From contig JAPYMA010000758.1 of assembly GCA_035041965.1 (NCBI GenBank), forward strand, positions 186,001-250,000: DNA of 64,000 nt, given 5' to 3'. Below the pieces are notes generated by a model. It made no database searches and was not told the origin of the DNA. It worked only from the letters and a program-made list of their open reading frames with translations. The translations under genes were made by a program, and so were the position numbers. Numbering within the stretch: the stretch's first letter is position 1; the number at the start of each line of letters is the position of its first letter. Origin of the DNA: Anisakis pegreffii. Taxonomy: Eukaryota > Nematoda > Chromadorea > Rhabditida > Anisakidae. Positions 27,097 to 38,108 of the stretch are shown piece by piece.

Positions 27097-30000
27097 TTAA
27101 TGACGTGTCAGTTCAGCTCGAAGAACATCGCTAAGAGAATAGGCAGCACCCTCACTGAAATACCGAACTCGATGCATCAAACGACTTCGTTGCTGCTGTC
27201 GATCCAAATTTCGCGGCTCTTCACTCAATTTAGCCAATTTTTTTCCACTTGCTGGTGAGGATGCTGAGCGTTTTGAGTGTGATCCTCCTTCATTGTGGCA
27301 ATGATCTGAAGAGATGCGATGATCGGGTGGCAACGACTGAACGCGACGAAAATGAGTTCTGTTGAATCGCGATATTAAGGATTCTGACTCTTCATCTGAA
27401 TCAGATTCACACTCCGAGTCAGATACAGATGACAACGATGAGGTGTAGTGTTGTTGTCTCAGTTGACAGAATACATCCTCGTCCTTATCATAAAACAATT
27501 CTGCACCTGGGAATACACTTCGATTCGGCGCTATCTGCAACTGATCGTTCGTTTAAACTTAACGACTCCCATAAGGCATCAGTTCAGCAACAAATAAAGG
27601 CGCAAATATTAGTGTGATATGGTAGGATATGGAGTTGGAAATATAATATGAATACTAACGAAGAGAAATGAATCTGGAGGAAGTTTAGACTCAACAGACA
27701 CATATCTTCCATCCCATAACGGTGATGCATTCGCGTCTGTTCGTGCCTTTTTCATATCCGGTTCAGCTATTAAACGCTGAAACAAGTGGCAACTATTAGC
27801 CAAATATCAAATAAACAGCAATCACAACAAAAATCAGATGATTAAATTGACAATATAATTGTTGGATAATCAACAATCAAAAACCTTGAATTCAACTTCA
27901 TCGATCTGTTTTCGCGATTGTGCAATGTGTGATGATGGAACATCTCGATGTGCTCTATTATCAACGCTTCCGTTTGCAACATTATGCTCGTTAGCACTCA
28001 CTGACTCTGGAAAAATTTCTTATTTAGATGGATGAACTAGAATACATAAAGCAAAGATGAGAAGAAAATAAGAATTAATGAAGAAACGATAACCTCTATG
28101 CTCAAGTAACTGAGTATAAGGATCACCCAAAGCCACTATGAATTGTGTGATAATATCGTCACAATTGCCCAGCAATTCAATGTCACACGAATAGTGTGGT
28201 AATGGCTCACGATTGATGAGTATCTGAGGCACAGATGCATCGACGCTGAACGGTATTAACGCTACTGGTTGCACTTTTAACGATGATCCAATAACCACTA
28301 CCAAATCAACCTGAAATTTCATTCAAATTATAAGGAATCATTCACTGACAATCGTACAACTACAATACCTGGTCTTTGTCTTCGACCATTCGATCATGGA
28401 ATTCATCCGGCAGATCTTCGCCGAAGAAGACAATATCCGGCTTGAGCACACCCTTTGGATCGCCACATACTTGGCACATTGCTATTCTCTGAATGTTAAA
28501 TATTCATTCAAAAATTTATTCAAGAAATTCAAAAGTTAATGTCTAAATCGGCTGTTTCCACGACATGCCAACCTCATATAGAGATAATTCGCAATTTAAA
28601 AATGAATCAGAAAATGAAAGAATCATACTTTCGCTAGAACATCTTCCTTGATGACATCTCCATCGAATTTTGAGCCGCAATGTCGACAAGTGGCTTTCGA
28701 GAATGATCCTAAAATAGCAGAATAACGATTACTACGCAACTCAATTTAAAAATCGATTCGAAAATCATACAACTCTGATGAGGAGCTCTATATTAATATC
28801 TCTCATAGACATTAAATTACCCTTGAGGTTATGAGAGTGTCGACGGAGGACAGGAAAGGTGTTAATTGCGGGTATGAGTGAACTTATTGATAAATTTTAA
28901 CTTTATCATTTTTTTAAGGAATGCTTTGATATTGCTTTCCTTGCTGAGATTCATATTTTTTATGCAACTGATAAATAAACTTCAAAAAATACTTATTTCA
29001 TTTCAGAAAATGAATTTCTTACACGCCAACGAGGATTGTTTTCGATTTCCCCTTAACGTTATATGTGGAAATAGTAAGTTCATCTAGCATAAGGGGTAGA
29101 GAGGTGATCATGGCCTATCGAAGGGCTTCCGCTATATGGATTAAGGTAAAATGGTTTCGTTCGAATTGAAAAATCCAACGAGTACACCAACTGGAGTGGA
29201 ATTCACTTTAAAACAGTTAAATTTGACAATAAGACATTTCTTCATCATATAATTCAATTTTTTTAAAATTTACCATGACAATAAGACATTTCTTCATCAT
29301 ACATCATAATTTACTAAACCTTACCATGACATTGAACGATTCGCGTGATACCAGCAACTTGCTCCAACGTATCGATATTTTGCGTGTAATTTCTCAATAA
29401 TTTACCCTCCGTTTCAAGCATTTTGATAAAATAGTGGCATATGGAAGCTTTGAACTGTCCAGGGAATATCTCCTGAATGATGAGTACCGATTAAACATCG
29501 ATGTCCATTGTTCACGAAGAGAAGCATGAATAACTAACACCTATCCAAAGATCGAAGATTTACAAAACTCGAAATGTAATGCTCAGACTAAAATAAGATT
29601 CAATATAACTAATGAGACCTTGGCGAATTCGAAGAAGGGTTTTGGGTTGCGGATAAAATAACTGATGTCGAACATTGCTGTTGGATCAGGCAGGTCTGGG
29701 AAATCGACGCGAAGCCGTGCATAAATGCCATCTTTACTACGAAAATCAGGAATTCCACACGAAACGGACACTCCAGCACCGGTTAATACCAAAATATGTT
29801 GACTTCTAGAAAGATAAAGCAAAAAATTAAAATTATTCGGAAATGAATCAAAACAGCATATTAAATAGAATTACAATGTGATGTACATACCTTTTCAGCA
29901 ATTCAACGGCATCACTAAATGTGTTATAATTCAAAAGTTTATCGCGCTTTGGTCGATCAGAGTGGATAATTTGTTGAATGATACGACACAGCTCTTCATT

Positions 30001-30459
30001 GGATATGTCCTCTGGCAACGTTACATTCGGCAGCAATGATTCGACAACCTGTCGAGGTGATGCACCTAGAATTATATAATTTGTGATGGAATTAATTGAG
30101 TTAAATATTACGCAGTATTAAATGCCACTCAAGTTCAAAGCTAAGAAAGAACGAACGAAACGACAAACCATCATTAGCCATGGCCTCAACAATTCGAATG
30201 CTTTCATTCGTTGGCTTCCACGCAGATTCACGAGACGACACATCTAGAGCCAGTGCCACCTCGTTTATCTCGTCATTGGGTTGATCAGCACTCTCTTCTT
30301 CCATTTGCCTTTCAGAAGTGGACACTGACGATGAACATTCCTTTGGTTCATCTCCTATATTAGTTTTACATGCAATACACCAAGAACGTACACATTTCAG
30401 GGTAAATTAATAAAGATAAACTTACTTTTTGAGATGTCGGTATTATCACAAGTGTACAT
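27097..30459 (-). CDS. sir-2.1: NAD-dependent protein deacetylase, SIRT1/SIR-2.1 type
   Basis: Eleven exons in coding order: 30459-30426, 30354-30169, 30065-29891, 29805-29619, 29472-29325, 28708-28629, 28488-28369, 28310-28094, 28006-27885, 27776-27660, 27534-27097. Phases all agree and give 607 codons, matching the length I recall for C. elegans SIR-2.1. NAD-binding GAGVS is at 141-145 and GIPDFRS at 149-155. QNID is at 225-228 and the catalytic His at 243 (QCHG). Zinc ligands are the two CxxC pairs at 251/254 and 275/278; VVIGSSLKV follows. The C-terminal FPGAE..YDKDEDV segment resembles the SIRT1-specific tail (FHGAE..D..DDV), so this is the SIRT1 branch. An acidic Ser/Glu/Asp run and an Arg/Gln-rich end follow. 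The enzyme removes acetyl groups from lysines of histones and transcription factors, linking NAD status to stress and lifespan programmes. Confidence 0.93.
29224..29330 (-). repeat. 51-bp tandem duplication across the exon 5 donor of the sirtuin gene
   Basis: Read on the minus strand, GTCATGGTAA begins at 29330 (last bases of exon 5 plus its donor) and again at 29279, exactly 51 nt away. The following bases are shared (ATGATGAAGAAATGTCTTAT in both copies). The second donor is therefore a copy of the first. Its use would add an in-frame TAG. Confidence 0.75.
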
Positions 30460-31896
30460 GAATCGATACTTCTATTCAATATCAGCCAAGCGAAGTCTTA
30501 ATACAGTCTAATCATTGCTTTCTTAGCAATTGCATGAATAAAATTGAAAAACTTCACCATGATTCAAATACACGAATGAATTATCGATAGCGAACAATAT
30601 ATAGGAAAGCAGCAATCATTTACTAAATAATTTCACCACCCCAGAAACGAATATTCTCAAAAACACCTCAAACTTCTCGCCGTAACTCTCAAAACAAAAA
30701 CATTTCAACGGATAAAATTACGCGCGCACGTTTAATGTGTGCATTTAAGTAAGAAAATTCGTCTTTGCCAAAGTTCAAAATATGTGGACAGCAATCCAAC
30801 CAAAACTAAATTTCATTCGAACAAATGACAGTTCCAGCTGAAAAAAACGTTCGAGACTATGCTCACAATCAGAATTTTTTTGAGTTCAAGTTAAAAACAT
30901 GAGTAGCATGTTTTATAACTTGAGCTCAAAATCAGCAAAATGGTTGTGTCCCATTGAAATCCAGTTATGTGTTAAGGACATTCATGGTTATTCGTAACTA
31001 CTGCCATACATTTCACTCTTCCAGATAAATGAGTGAGTATTTTAGGTGTTCGCCGATTACGAGAACAACTCAGATCGAGATCTTCTCCGTCTTAAGTTAG
31101 ATTTGCTCGAGAGTCTGATCAAATTCGTAAGGTGCATTCATAAAACACTCACACTTTGGTGTTGACTAACTAGTTAGCCTTAATAAACATATTTTGCCAT
31201 GCAATTGTTCACTGATATTACAGTGCAAGCTCAGTTCACGAACAGAGTTTGTTCGAACACTTTGAATGTAAACTCTATCGAAGAGCGTAAATCGAAGAAC
31301 GGTTTTCAAAAGTATATTGAGCTAATTCACTGAAGCAATTGAAGCCATATGTGTCACATATAAAACTATCTAAAAGAGCGCTAGAAAATAGGTTGAAACT
31401 GGTTGGTTCGAGATATCTTGAGGCGTAATGACAAGGAAATACCGAAACTGCCGCTAAAATCTGATAGCTGACAACAGAACTAAATGGCGGAAAATGTGCA
31501 AATACCACGATAGAGAGGACATTCATTCCTGCCAACCCACTTCTTCCTATTTCTAATTTCTAACGTCAAACTGTTCATAAAGCTCAGCGCATTCTAGAAA
31601 TAAGGTGCTTGATGCTTATCAAAATAATTACGATGATAATAATAATAACCAAATGATATCCGAATGAAGAGCCACTCGTCAAGTATCCAAATGATGAAGA
31701 TGAAACCGACTCCAATGAGGAAAGCATTAACTCAGGTTGTGGTTCAGGATTAAACATCATTTCATGCTCGTTTTCGTGTAAAGCAATTATGAGGAGGAAA
31801 GTGAAGTTAACAGCAAATTACGGCAACATCTAAAGTTGTTGTGAGTTAATAATAAGATAATCAAATTCCGTGCTTATTCATGAGCTCCTAAGGCAC

Positions 31897-32235
31897 TCAT
31901 ATCATCAATTCAGTTGATGAAACTATTACCGAAAAGCACATTTTTAAAAGTATTTCAAATAACCTCAGAGCACATTGTTCTGGATTGTTGGAAAGTTGAG
32001 ATAGGTATTTTTGCACAGTGCATGCTGGGTACATTCTCCACTTCACTTGTGAAAAAAATTCACTTGTGAGTGAATTTCGTTGTTTTAAAAACATTGTTTT
32101 CATAGAATAGTAGTTTGTGACAGCTTCATGAAAACGATCCTTAAAATTGAATTGACAACAGAAATGCGACAAGTCGAAACCACTTGAGATTGTCATCACG
32201 TTTTTCGCGCCTTCCAGCTGCGTAACAATTTTCAT
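31897..32235 (-). CDS. Uncertain 112-codon reading frame, unknown product
   Basis: This is the longest uninterrupted frame in the window that is not part of a recognised gene or its shadow. It begins with ATG at 32235 and has mixed, soluble-looking composition (for example NNPEQCALRLFEILLKM near the end). There are no recognisable motifs or supporting splice partners. It could be a gene fragment, a transposon remnant or chance. Confidence 0.25.
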   Translation of the reverse strand: MKIVTQLEGAKNVMTISSGFDLSHFCCQFNFKDRFHEAVTNYYSMKTMFLKQRNSLTSEFFSQVKWRMYPACTVQKYLSQLSNNPEQCALRLFEILLKMCFSVIVSSTELMI

Positions 32236-32525
32236 TTGGAGTTACATGACTGTGACCCAAGGACCTTTGAGCTTTTCTTTGGTTTATCTATGTCAAATTT
32301 TTCTTTTGACTGGCAAATTAACGGAGACAAAGAAGTGTTTAATGTTGAAAGTATTGTATGAAGAGTGATTAAAGTAGCCAGATGCTAATAAGCATGACAT
32401 TAAACATAATGAAATCGATCCGGAACCGCATTTTCAAAAGTTCCAGCTCCACATTTCTCAAAATTTATCCGCTGCCTGCGGCATTTGATCGCAATAGACA
32501 TTACACATTAGTGTAAAAATGTAGG

Positions 32526-32860
32526 TTTGATACATTCAAGCCTACCGTCTTCTCAGGTTTGCCCGGTAACATATTGATGTTTATACATCGTTCGATCCAG
32601 CAGAATCTCTGCTTTCTAGAAATGAGAACTTGGCCGAAAAATTTTGTCTTCACAAGGAGATATAGTTATTTTCCTGAGGTTGTAGGGGTTAGCTCATTCA
32701 AGCCTACCGTACCCTCAGCTTTGACCAGTATCATATCAATTTCTTCACGCCAATCGATCGAGCAGAATCTCCGAATTTAGGAAAATATATATTTTGTCGG
32801 GCGATTTTGCTTACTTGACGAGATATAGCTATTTTATTGAAGCTATCTCAACTAGCGCTG
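32526..32860. repeat. Two diverged tandem copies, period about 165 bp
   Basis: TCATTCAAGCCTACCGT or a close match starts near 32533 and recurs near 32696. After it, both copies share in order CCAGCAGAATCTC or GAGCAGAATCTC, a TTTTGTC segment and GAGATATAG(T/C)TATTTT. The copies are diverged and non-coding. Confidence 0.65.
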
Positions 32861-34597
32861 AGGTGCTCATTGATATGCGCTCCTCTTCATTTCTTGAAGT
32901 GTCGGTCAAGGCTCTTGCTCAAGCTGTATAATTCGTTTCGTTCCGCTCAACCTCCAGGAAGAATAACCATGCAGGTCTCAGCAGTCGGCTACCGGATGCT
33001 TCTGTGATTTTTTTGTGTGAGCCAAAAAAACTTTGCTGGTACTTGAGCTCAGGCATTAATGCTCAGGAGAGAACTGAAGATAGGTCATTAAAGTTCTTCT
33101 TGATCCCCGATCCTGCACCCGTTATCCTCATTAGCTCTCGAGCCCTGTTTTTCCCTAGATTCATCTCTAGTTCCATCCATATCACCAGTGTCATTTCACC
33201 GTACATTTTCAGCAGACTTTCATTGCAAAAGTGACCATGTAACGAAAGGGAAGTGTGATTTATCGAAAAAAGATTCGAATGTGATTAGGAGTAATAGTTT
33301 AGTCGAATTTTTACGTGGAAAAATTCTAACTGACTTGTTACTAACCATAATTGACTAACTAATGTAAGAATTAAGTAAAAAATGTGAATTGCAAATTAAA
33401 CTTCAGATTGATGATTGATAACAGTTTTGATGTTTTTTATCGATACCACTCGTAATTTTTTTCGTTCAAAAACCTGATACTCGAAAATTTCCTGAACATG
33501 TTCAGTGCGATTCTTTTATTGTTTCTTCATTGCATCAGCTTTCACTGAACGACTCCAGAGTGGAACACAAATTGAAGTTCATCGTGTGTTTTGTCGTCAT
33601 CAAGCAACGATGTTTCAGGCAGCTGCTATGCGTCATTCAGTTATTTTATGCTTGGTTAGAGCATTCCCATTTTCATATCTATTCGTATTTTGATATTTTG
33701 ATACTTGATTCATATTTATTATATATGCATAATGGTTAATGAATGCTCAAATTGTCGACATTTGGAAGCTTTCACTAATGGAGCGTTATAAGGCGAAGGC
33801 AAATTGTTTCAAGATCGCCTAATAAGTTGAGGCGACTTACGAAGACAATGGATTCATTTCGAGAAGAATGAGGAATTTGGAAGTATTTTCCACATAATCA
33901 CCCATAATAACAAGGAGGCTTAGGCTAAGTTACCACTTCACGAATTCAGTTCCAGTCACTGATCGCTTCTGTCATTGCATCGGAATCCAGTTCATCGCTT
34001 TCGAGTTCAAAATTCAAAGCTGAGGCTTGTAAGTTCGTTTTGTTTTTCTTAATATATTGAGACCGTTTGCAGTTAATGATGTTTTTTTTTCGTTTCAACA
34101 AGTTTCGGGAAAGAACACTCTGACATTCGACATCACATGTAAGACTATACAATAAACCTTGGTATGGATATTTGTTCAGTCATTTTCAGTCATAACTATA
34201 TTTCAGTCAGGGCATAATTCTGATGTTTTGATGCATCGAAAATGTAGCGTTTGCTCTAAATTTCAGATCATTACTTCGTTCACTCAGTCTATCGGATGTG
34301 TGGATGCGATCAAAGTGAGTTGTAAAATGAATAAATCCAATAAGCTTCATTTTTACAATTGTGCTTATTGAGGAACTTATTAAACATTTTTGATTAAACG
34401 AAATTCTAAGAATAAGTCTCAAAAGATCGCACCATCAATGCCTAGATATTGTTTATTCTGAATTCGCAAACCTCTCTCGAATGCTCATCTTGGAATTGAT
34501 GATTCTTGATTTCAAAAACTTCTCCCATCTACGAATTAACCAATGAACTGCTTTAACAAACGATCAACTGCTTGTGATGAATGACGATGAAGTTAAG

Positions 34598-36343
34598 ATA
34601 CCACTGATCACTCGACCACTCACACTACACCTGAACCGACAACCAAACTACGCACTGTTCCAGTCTTCACAACAGCAACCAGTGAACAAAAACCATCGAG
34701 GAGTGCTCATAAAATACTAACTTTATTGCTTGAAACACTCAAACACACTGTCATTACTACCGAAAAATCATCTATAATCTAAACAAAAACGATTCAGAAA
34801 ACAATGTCAACATCAATCCGAACCATAGAAACATTTATTTCACTTAAATGACCAGCTTGATTGAAACCGATTACCGTTTGCTAAATTCAAACGGACAGAC
34901 TAATTTTTGATCAGTCTATACCAATTGATGTGCTTGTTCCCTTTGCCATTCTGGCAGCACATTCGATGACACAACGATTCGAAAGAGATGAATTGATTGC
35001 GTTACAGCAGAATGTGAAATATCAGACATATTATTTGTGTTGGATGCATCGGGGTCGATAAGAGGGTTTTATGAACATCAGAAAGAATATGTGGCTGGTA
35101 TCGCTGATAAACTTAATATAGATCCAAACGCGCAACATGTATGCAGGCTAATTGATCATCTCGACTTTGTTTGATACATTTATGGAATATTGGTCATAGT
35201 TGATTGGTGATTCTCGAATGGATTCACAGATGAAAACTGATTGATTCATTGCATTGTTTACGGAAAAAACATCAAAAGTTCAAATCTAAGCAGCAAAATA
35301 ACAGCAAAAACAAATTCGCATCAATGACAGTATAAGTTTTTCTGACAGCAATTGATACTGAAAAGTTTTATTTGAAGGTTGGTCTGATTTTGTACAGCAG
35401 TAAATATCGGAAACGATTGATAATTCCACTGGATCAAGCACCAACTAAGCAAGAGTTCCTTCGAACTGTGCAACGTATCTCATTTAATTATTGACTCATT
35501 CTTTCGAGTGAAGATTGTCGTCGATTGGTTGCATGAGCAAATTTGTGGTACACCTGTGAAATATTTCTGATGGAATCCATTTAAGGGCTGCCATTCTACA
35601 GCGGAATAACCGCAACGGGTGCAGCACTGAACTTATCGATAAGTGCATTGGAGAAAAGACGTGTCGATAAGCGAACGGCTGTTTTGGTGCTTACCGATGG
35701 CTTTTCGTATGATCGAGTCAATGAAGCGTCCGACATTCTGAACAAATTACCGAACGTCTTAACTGTTGTTGCAGGTATAGCCGATCCATTCAACAGGTTT
35801 GTTTGACATCATTTTAATTCCGTATCAACTAGTGTGGTGCGGAGATGGGGAAAATCGGGAGCGAAATTCTCCAGTCAAGGACTGAGAAAATATCGTAGGC
35901 TCGAAAAAAGTCGGGTACGGGGATTTGGAGACAGAGTCTCTGAAATTCCCCGATCCCCGCACCACACTAGTTTCAAGCACAGTCAAGCCTATCTTCCAAC
36001 ATCTTGTAATTGCAACAACAGCAAGCATTTAAGCTTACTGAACTGATAAGGAACTCAACCAAACCAATAAAACTGACTAGCTTACTAAACTTTGAGCTAA
36101 CTTAACTGATAAACCGAGAACATTGATCATCCGTCACGTAACAGTAAACACGGTGACCAAATCTGATCGATCTAACAATTTGTGACTTTCTTGATAAAAT
36201 ATCTCAAAATGATCAAATACAATATGGTCAAACGGTTCTAATCGCTTTACAGAAATGAACTGAATGCGATAAGTGGTGATGCAAGTCGAGTACTACTCGG
36301 TGAAGATAAAAAAGCTCAAGTTCTTAATGCGCTTCGATGTTAA
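34598..36343 (+). CDS. von Willebrand factor A domain protein, secreted type, 5' end incomplete
   Basis: Firm exons are about 35008-35138, 35378-35474, 35586-35796 and 36253-36343 (stop TAA). They encode one VWA domain: ILFVLDASGS is the MIDAS metal-binding DxSGS motif, VGLILYSSKYRKR is strand B, and TATGAALN plus VLVLTDGFS are the remaining MIDAS elements. The product ends in ALRC soon after. An upstream phase-compatible exon, 34598-34702, codes for a Thr/Pro-rich spacer (TTHTTPEPTT) typical of nematode extracellular proteins; it is less certain. The Cys before the VWA domain (ECEIS) and the final Cys suggest a disulphide closing the domain. No signal peptide was found, so at least one 5' exon is missing. 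Nematode proteins of this design are usually extracellular adhesion or matrix factors; the specific partner is unknown. The last intron carries a MITE. Confidence 0.8.
35829..35970. mobile_element. MITE copy 1, CTAGTGTGGTGCGG family
   Basis: A 142-bp element begins CTAGTGTGGTGCGG and ends with the exact inverse complement CCGCACCACACTAG. It lies in the last intron of the VWA gene, 32 nt after the donor. If the repeat proper starts at GTGTGG, it is flanked by TA on both sides, as for Tc1/mariner-type insertions. It has no coding capacity. A second copy is at 45477-45609. Confidence 0.85.
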
Positions 36344-38108
36344 TATGCGTTCAACTTTTCGTGTTCTTCGTCACGTTTCGTGGCACAGTTCAAAAGAAAT
36401 ATAAACTTTTCATAAAAGACTCGTGCAAAACATTTTGAAGTGTTTTCCAGTCTTTACGAGTTCCATCAACATGTTATCACGTTCCGAACACATGTCACTT
36501 TTGTTCAAGTTAAACTGTTTTTTTACAGCTATATTCCAAGTGAGTCTTTGATGCGTTCGTTCGATAGACTGAAACAACAAATTATTTATCAATAAATATT
36601 AGATTTATTATTGAGAAAATGTTTATGTGATATCAATTCGTTATAATGAAAAGAAGAAAGAGACAAACAAAAGAGCTCGATAAGCTATGAATATTATGCG
36701 AAACAAAAACCGAATAATTATTATGCGAAACAACAATCAATCGTATCTAGTAATTACCATTCGTCAATTATTACCTTCAAATATAATTCAATTATAAGTT
36801 GGAAGTTTAAATACTTCGAAAATTAACAAAAAATAATTCAACAGAAGAAAAGAAATGTTCAAATCAAATCAACGAAAACGTCTCAACGACTAATAACAAC
36901 CGTATGAAAACTAGCAATTCCCTTCGAAACAAATAACAAAAATCCGCAGTGAAAATATGCGACAAAACTATCCCACATTGTGAAGAACATTAAAAATTGA
37001 CCGTTTCAAGACTACACTGAGTAATAACAATAACAGAACCGGGCAATGAACTAAATTGAATAATTCAAAATCGAAATTCAGATTGCAAAATAGACGAATA
37101 ACAATAAAACAATCAGCGAACCAGCTGATCTTTAATAACATCAACACAAAATTATAACTTTTAATCGCAAGCCTGGTTGAAAGGATACGGTTGGCTCGTT
37201 AGCCTCGTGCGAATAGTTAAAAAGTGACAATGAAAGATCTCCTTCATTTTCAGAAAACAACATCTCTCTAAACTTTTATTTCTGCTGGACACAAGCACGC
37301 CAAATCAGAGGGTCAGGCTTCTTGTTGGTAAGCGATAAACAAAAAAACGAAAGGAAGATGAGCGATTTCAATCAGCTACGCACCCATAATTAATCAAAAA
37401 ATTCAACTGTGCACATTGCGTTGGACAAGCAGTATAAAAACAAAACAAAACGTTAAAATTCTAAACATTATTAAATTGAACATAATCGAACATCAATACC
37501 AAATAGAGCCATAAGAAGAGACACGTAAATAGATATCTGAATAACTTTGACAGAACAGGCCTTTGTGGGTGATAAAAACAAATCGAGAAAAACAAGAACA
37601 AATAAAAAATTATTCAATATGCAAATAAATTAAGTTCTATAGGTATAACTTTCAGGAGAAATTCATTGCAAGTTAGCAAGCAAAGAAAATTTCAATAATT
37701 ATGATCACCAAAAAGTCGACTAATTCCATAGCTGTCAGACTGAAATTGCTCAATTAGATGATGAATCAATTCATTGCAAGATGCACACTCACGCTCACTA
37801 GATCAAGTGATTATCGATTAATGACTGGCTATCAACTAGTCTACATTCTGAAAGGATACCATTCTCTGACCGAAATTTCTAAGCCAGAGATTCCACCGGT
37901 AACAACACAACTCTGCGGTCAGCAAGCCTGGAAATTTGATAAAATTAGAATACTTGAAACCCTCAAAAAGGGACGTTTCCACACTGTTTTCATCGTTCCG
38001 AACTGTAAAATGCTACACTTTAGTAACGAAAGAAACAACGTTACAAACGAGACAAGCCATGCAATGAGCAAAAAAAGAAGAAATTAAGGGGAGAGAATAG
38101 GAATTTAC
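36344..38108. other. Intergenic region between the convergent VWA and ZIP genes
   Basis: AATAAA at 36591-36596 is a plausible polyadenylation signal for the VWA gene. A 109-codon plus frame (37758-38087) ends just before the ZIP stop codon on the other strand; it resembles no family and is taken as antisense to the ZIP 3' UTR. Nothing else is seen. Confidence 0.5.

Larger units (their letters stand above)
30460..34597. other. Intergenic region between divergent sirtuin and VWA genes
   Basis: This 4.1-kb stretch should hold the sirtuin promoter and upstream parts of the VWA gene. I saw a 112-codon minus frame (31897-32235) and a two-copy direct repeat (32526-32860), both listed separately. 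A somewhat GC-richer patch lies at 32880-33235. Missing 5' exons of the VWA gene, including a signal peptide, may be in the right half. Confidence 0.45.

Noticed and set aside
37758..38087. 109-codon plus frame beside the ZIP stop codon
   Set aside because: It is probably antisense to the ZIP 3' UTR and matches no family.
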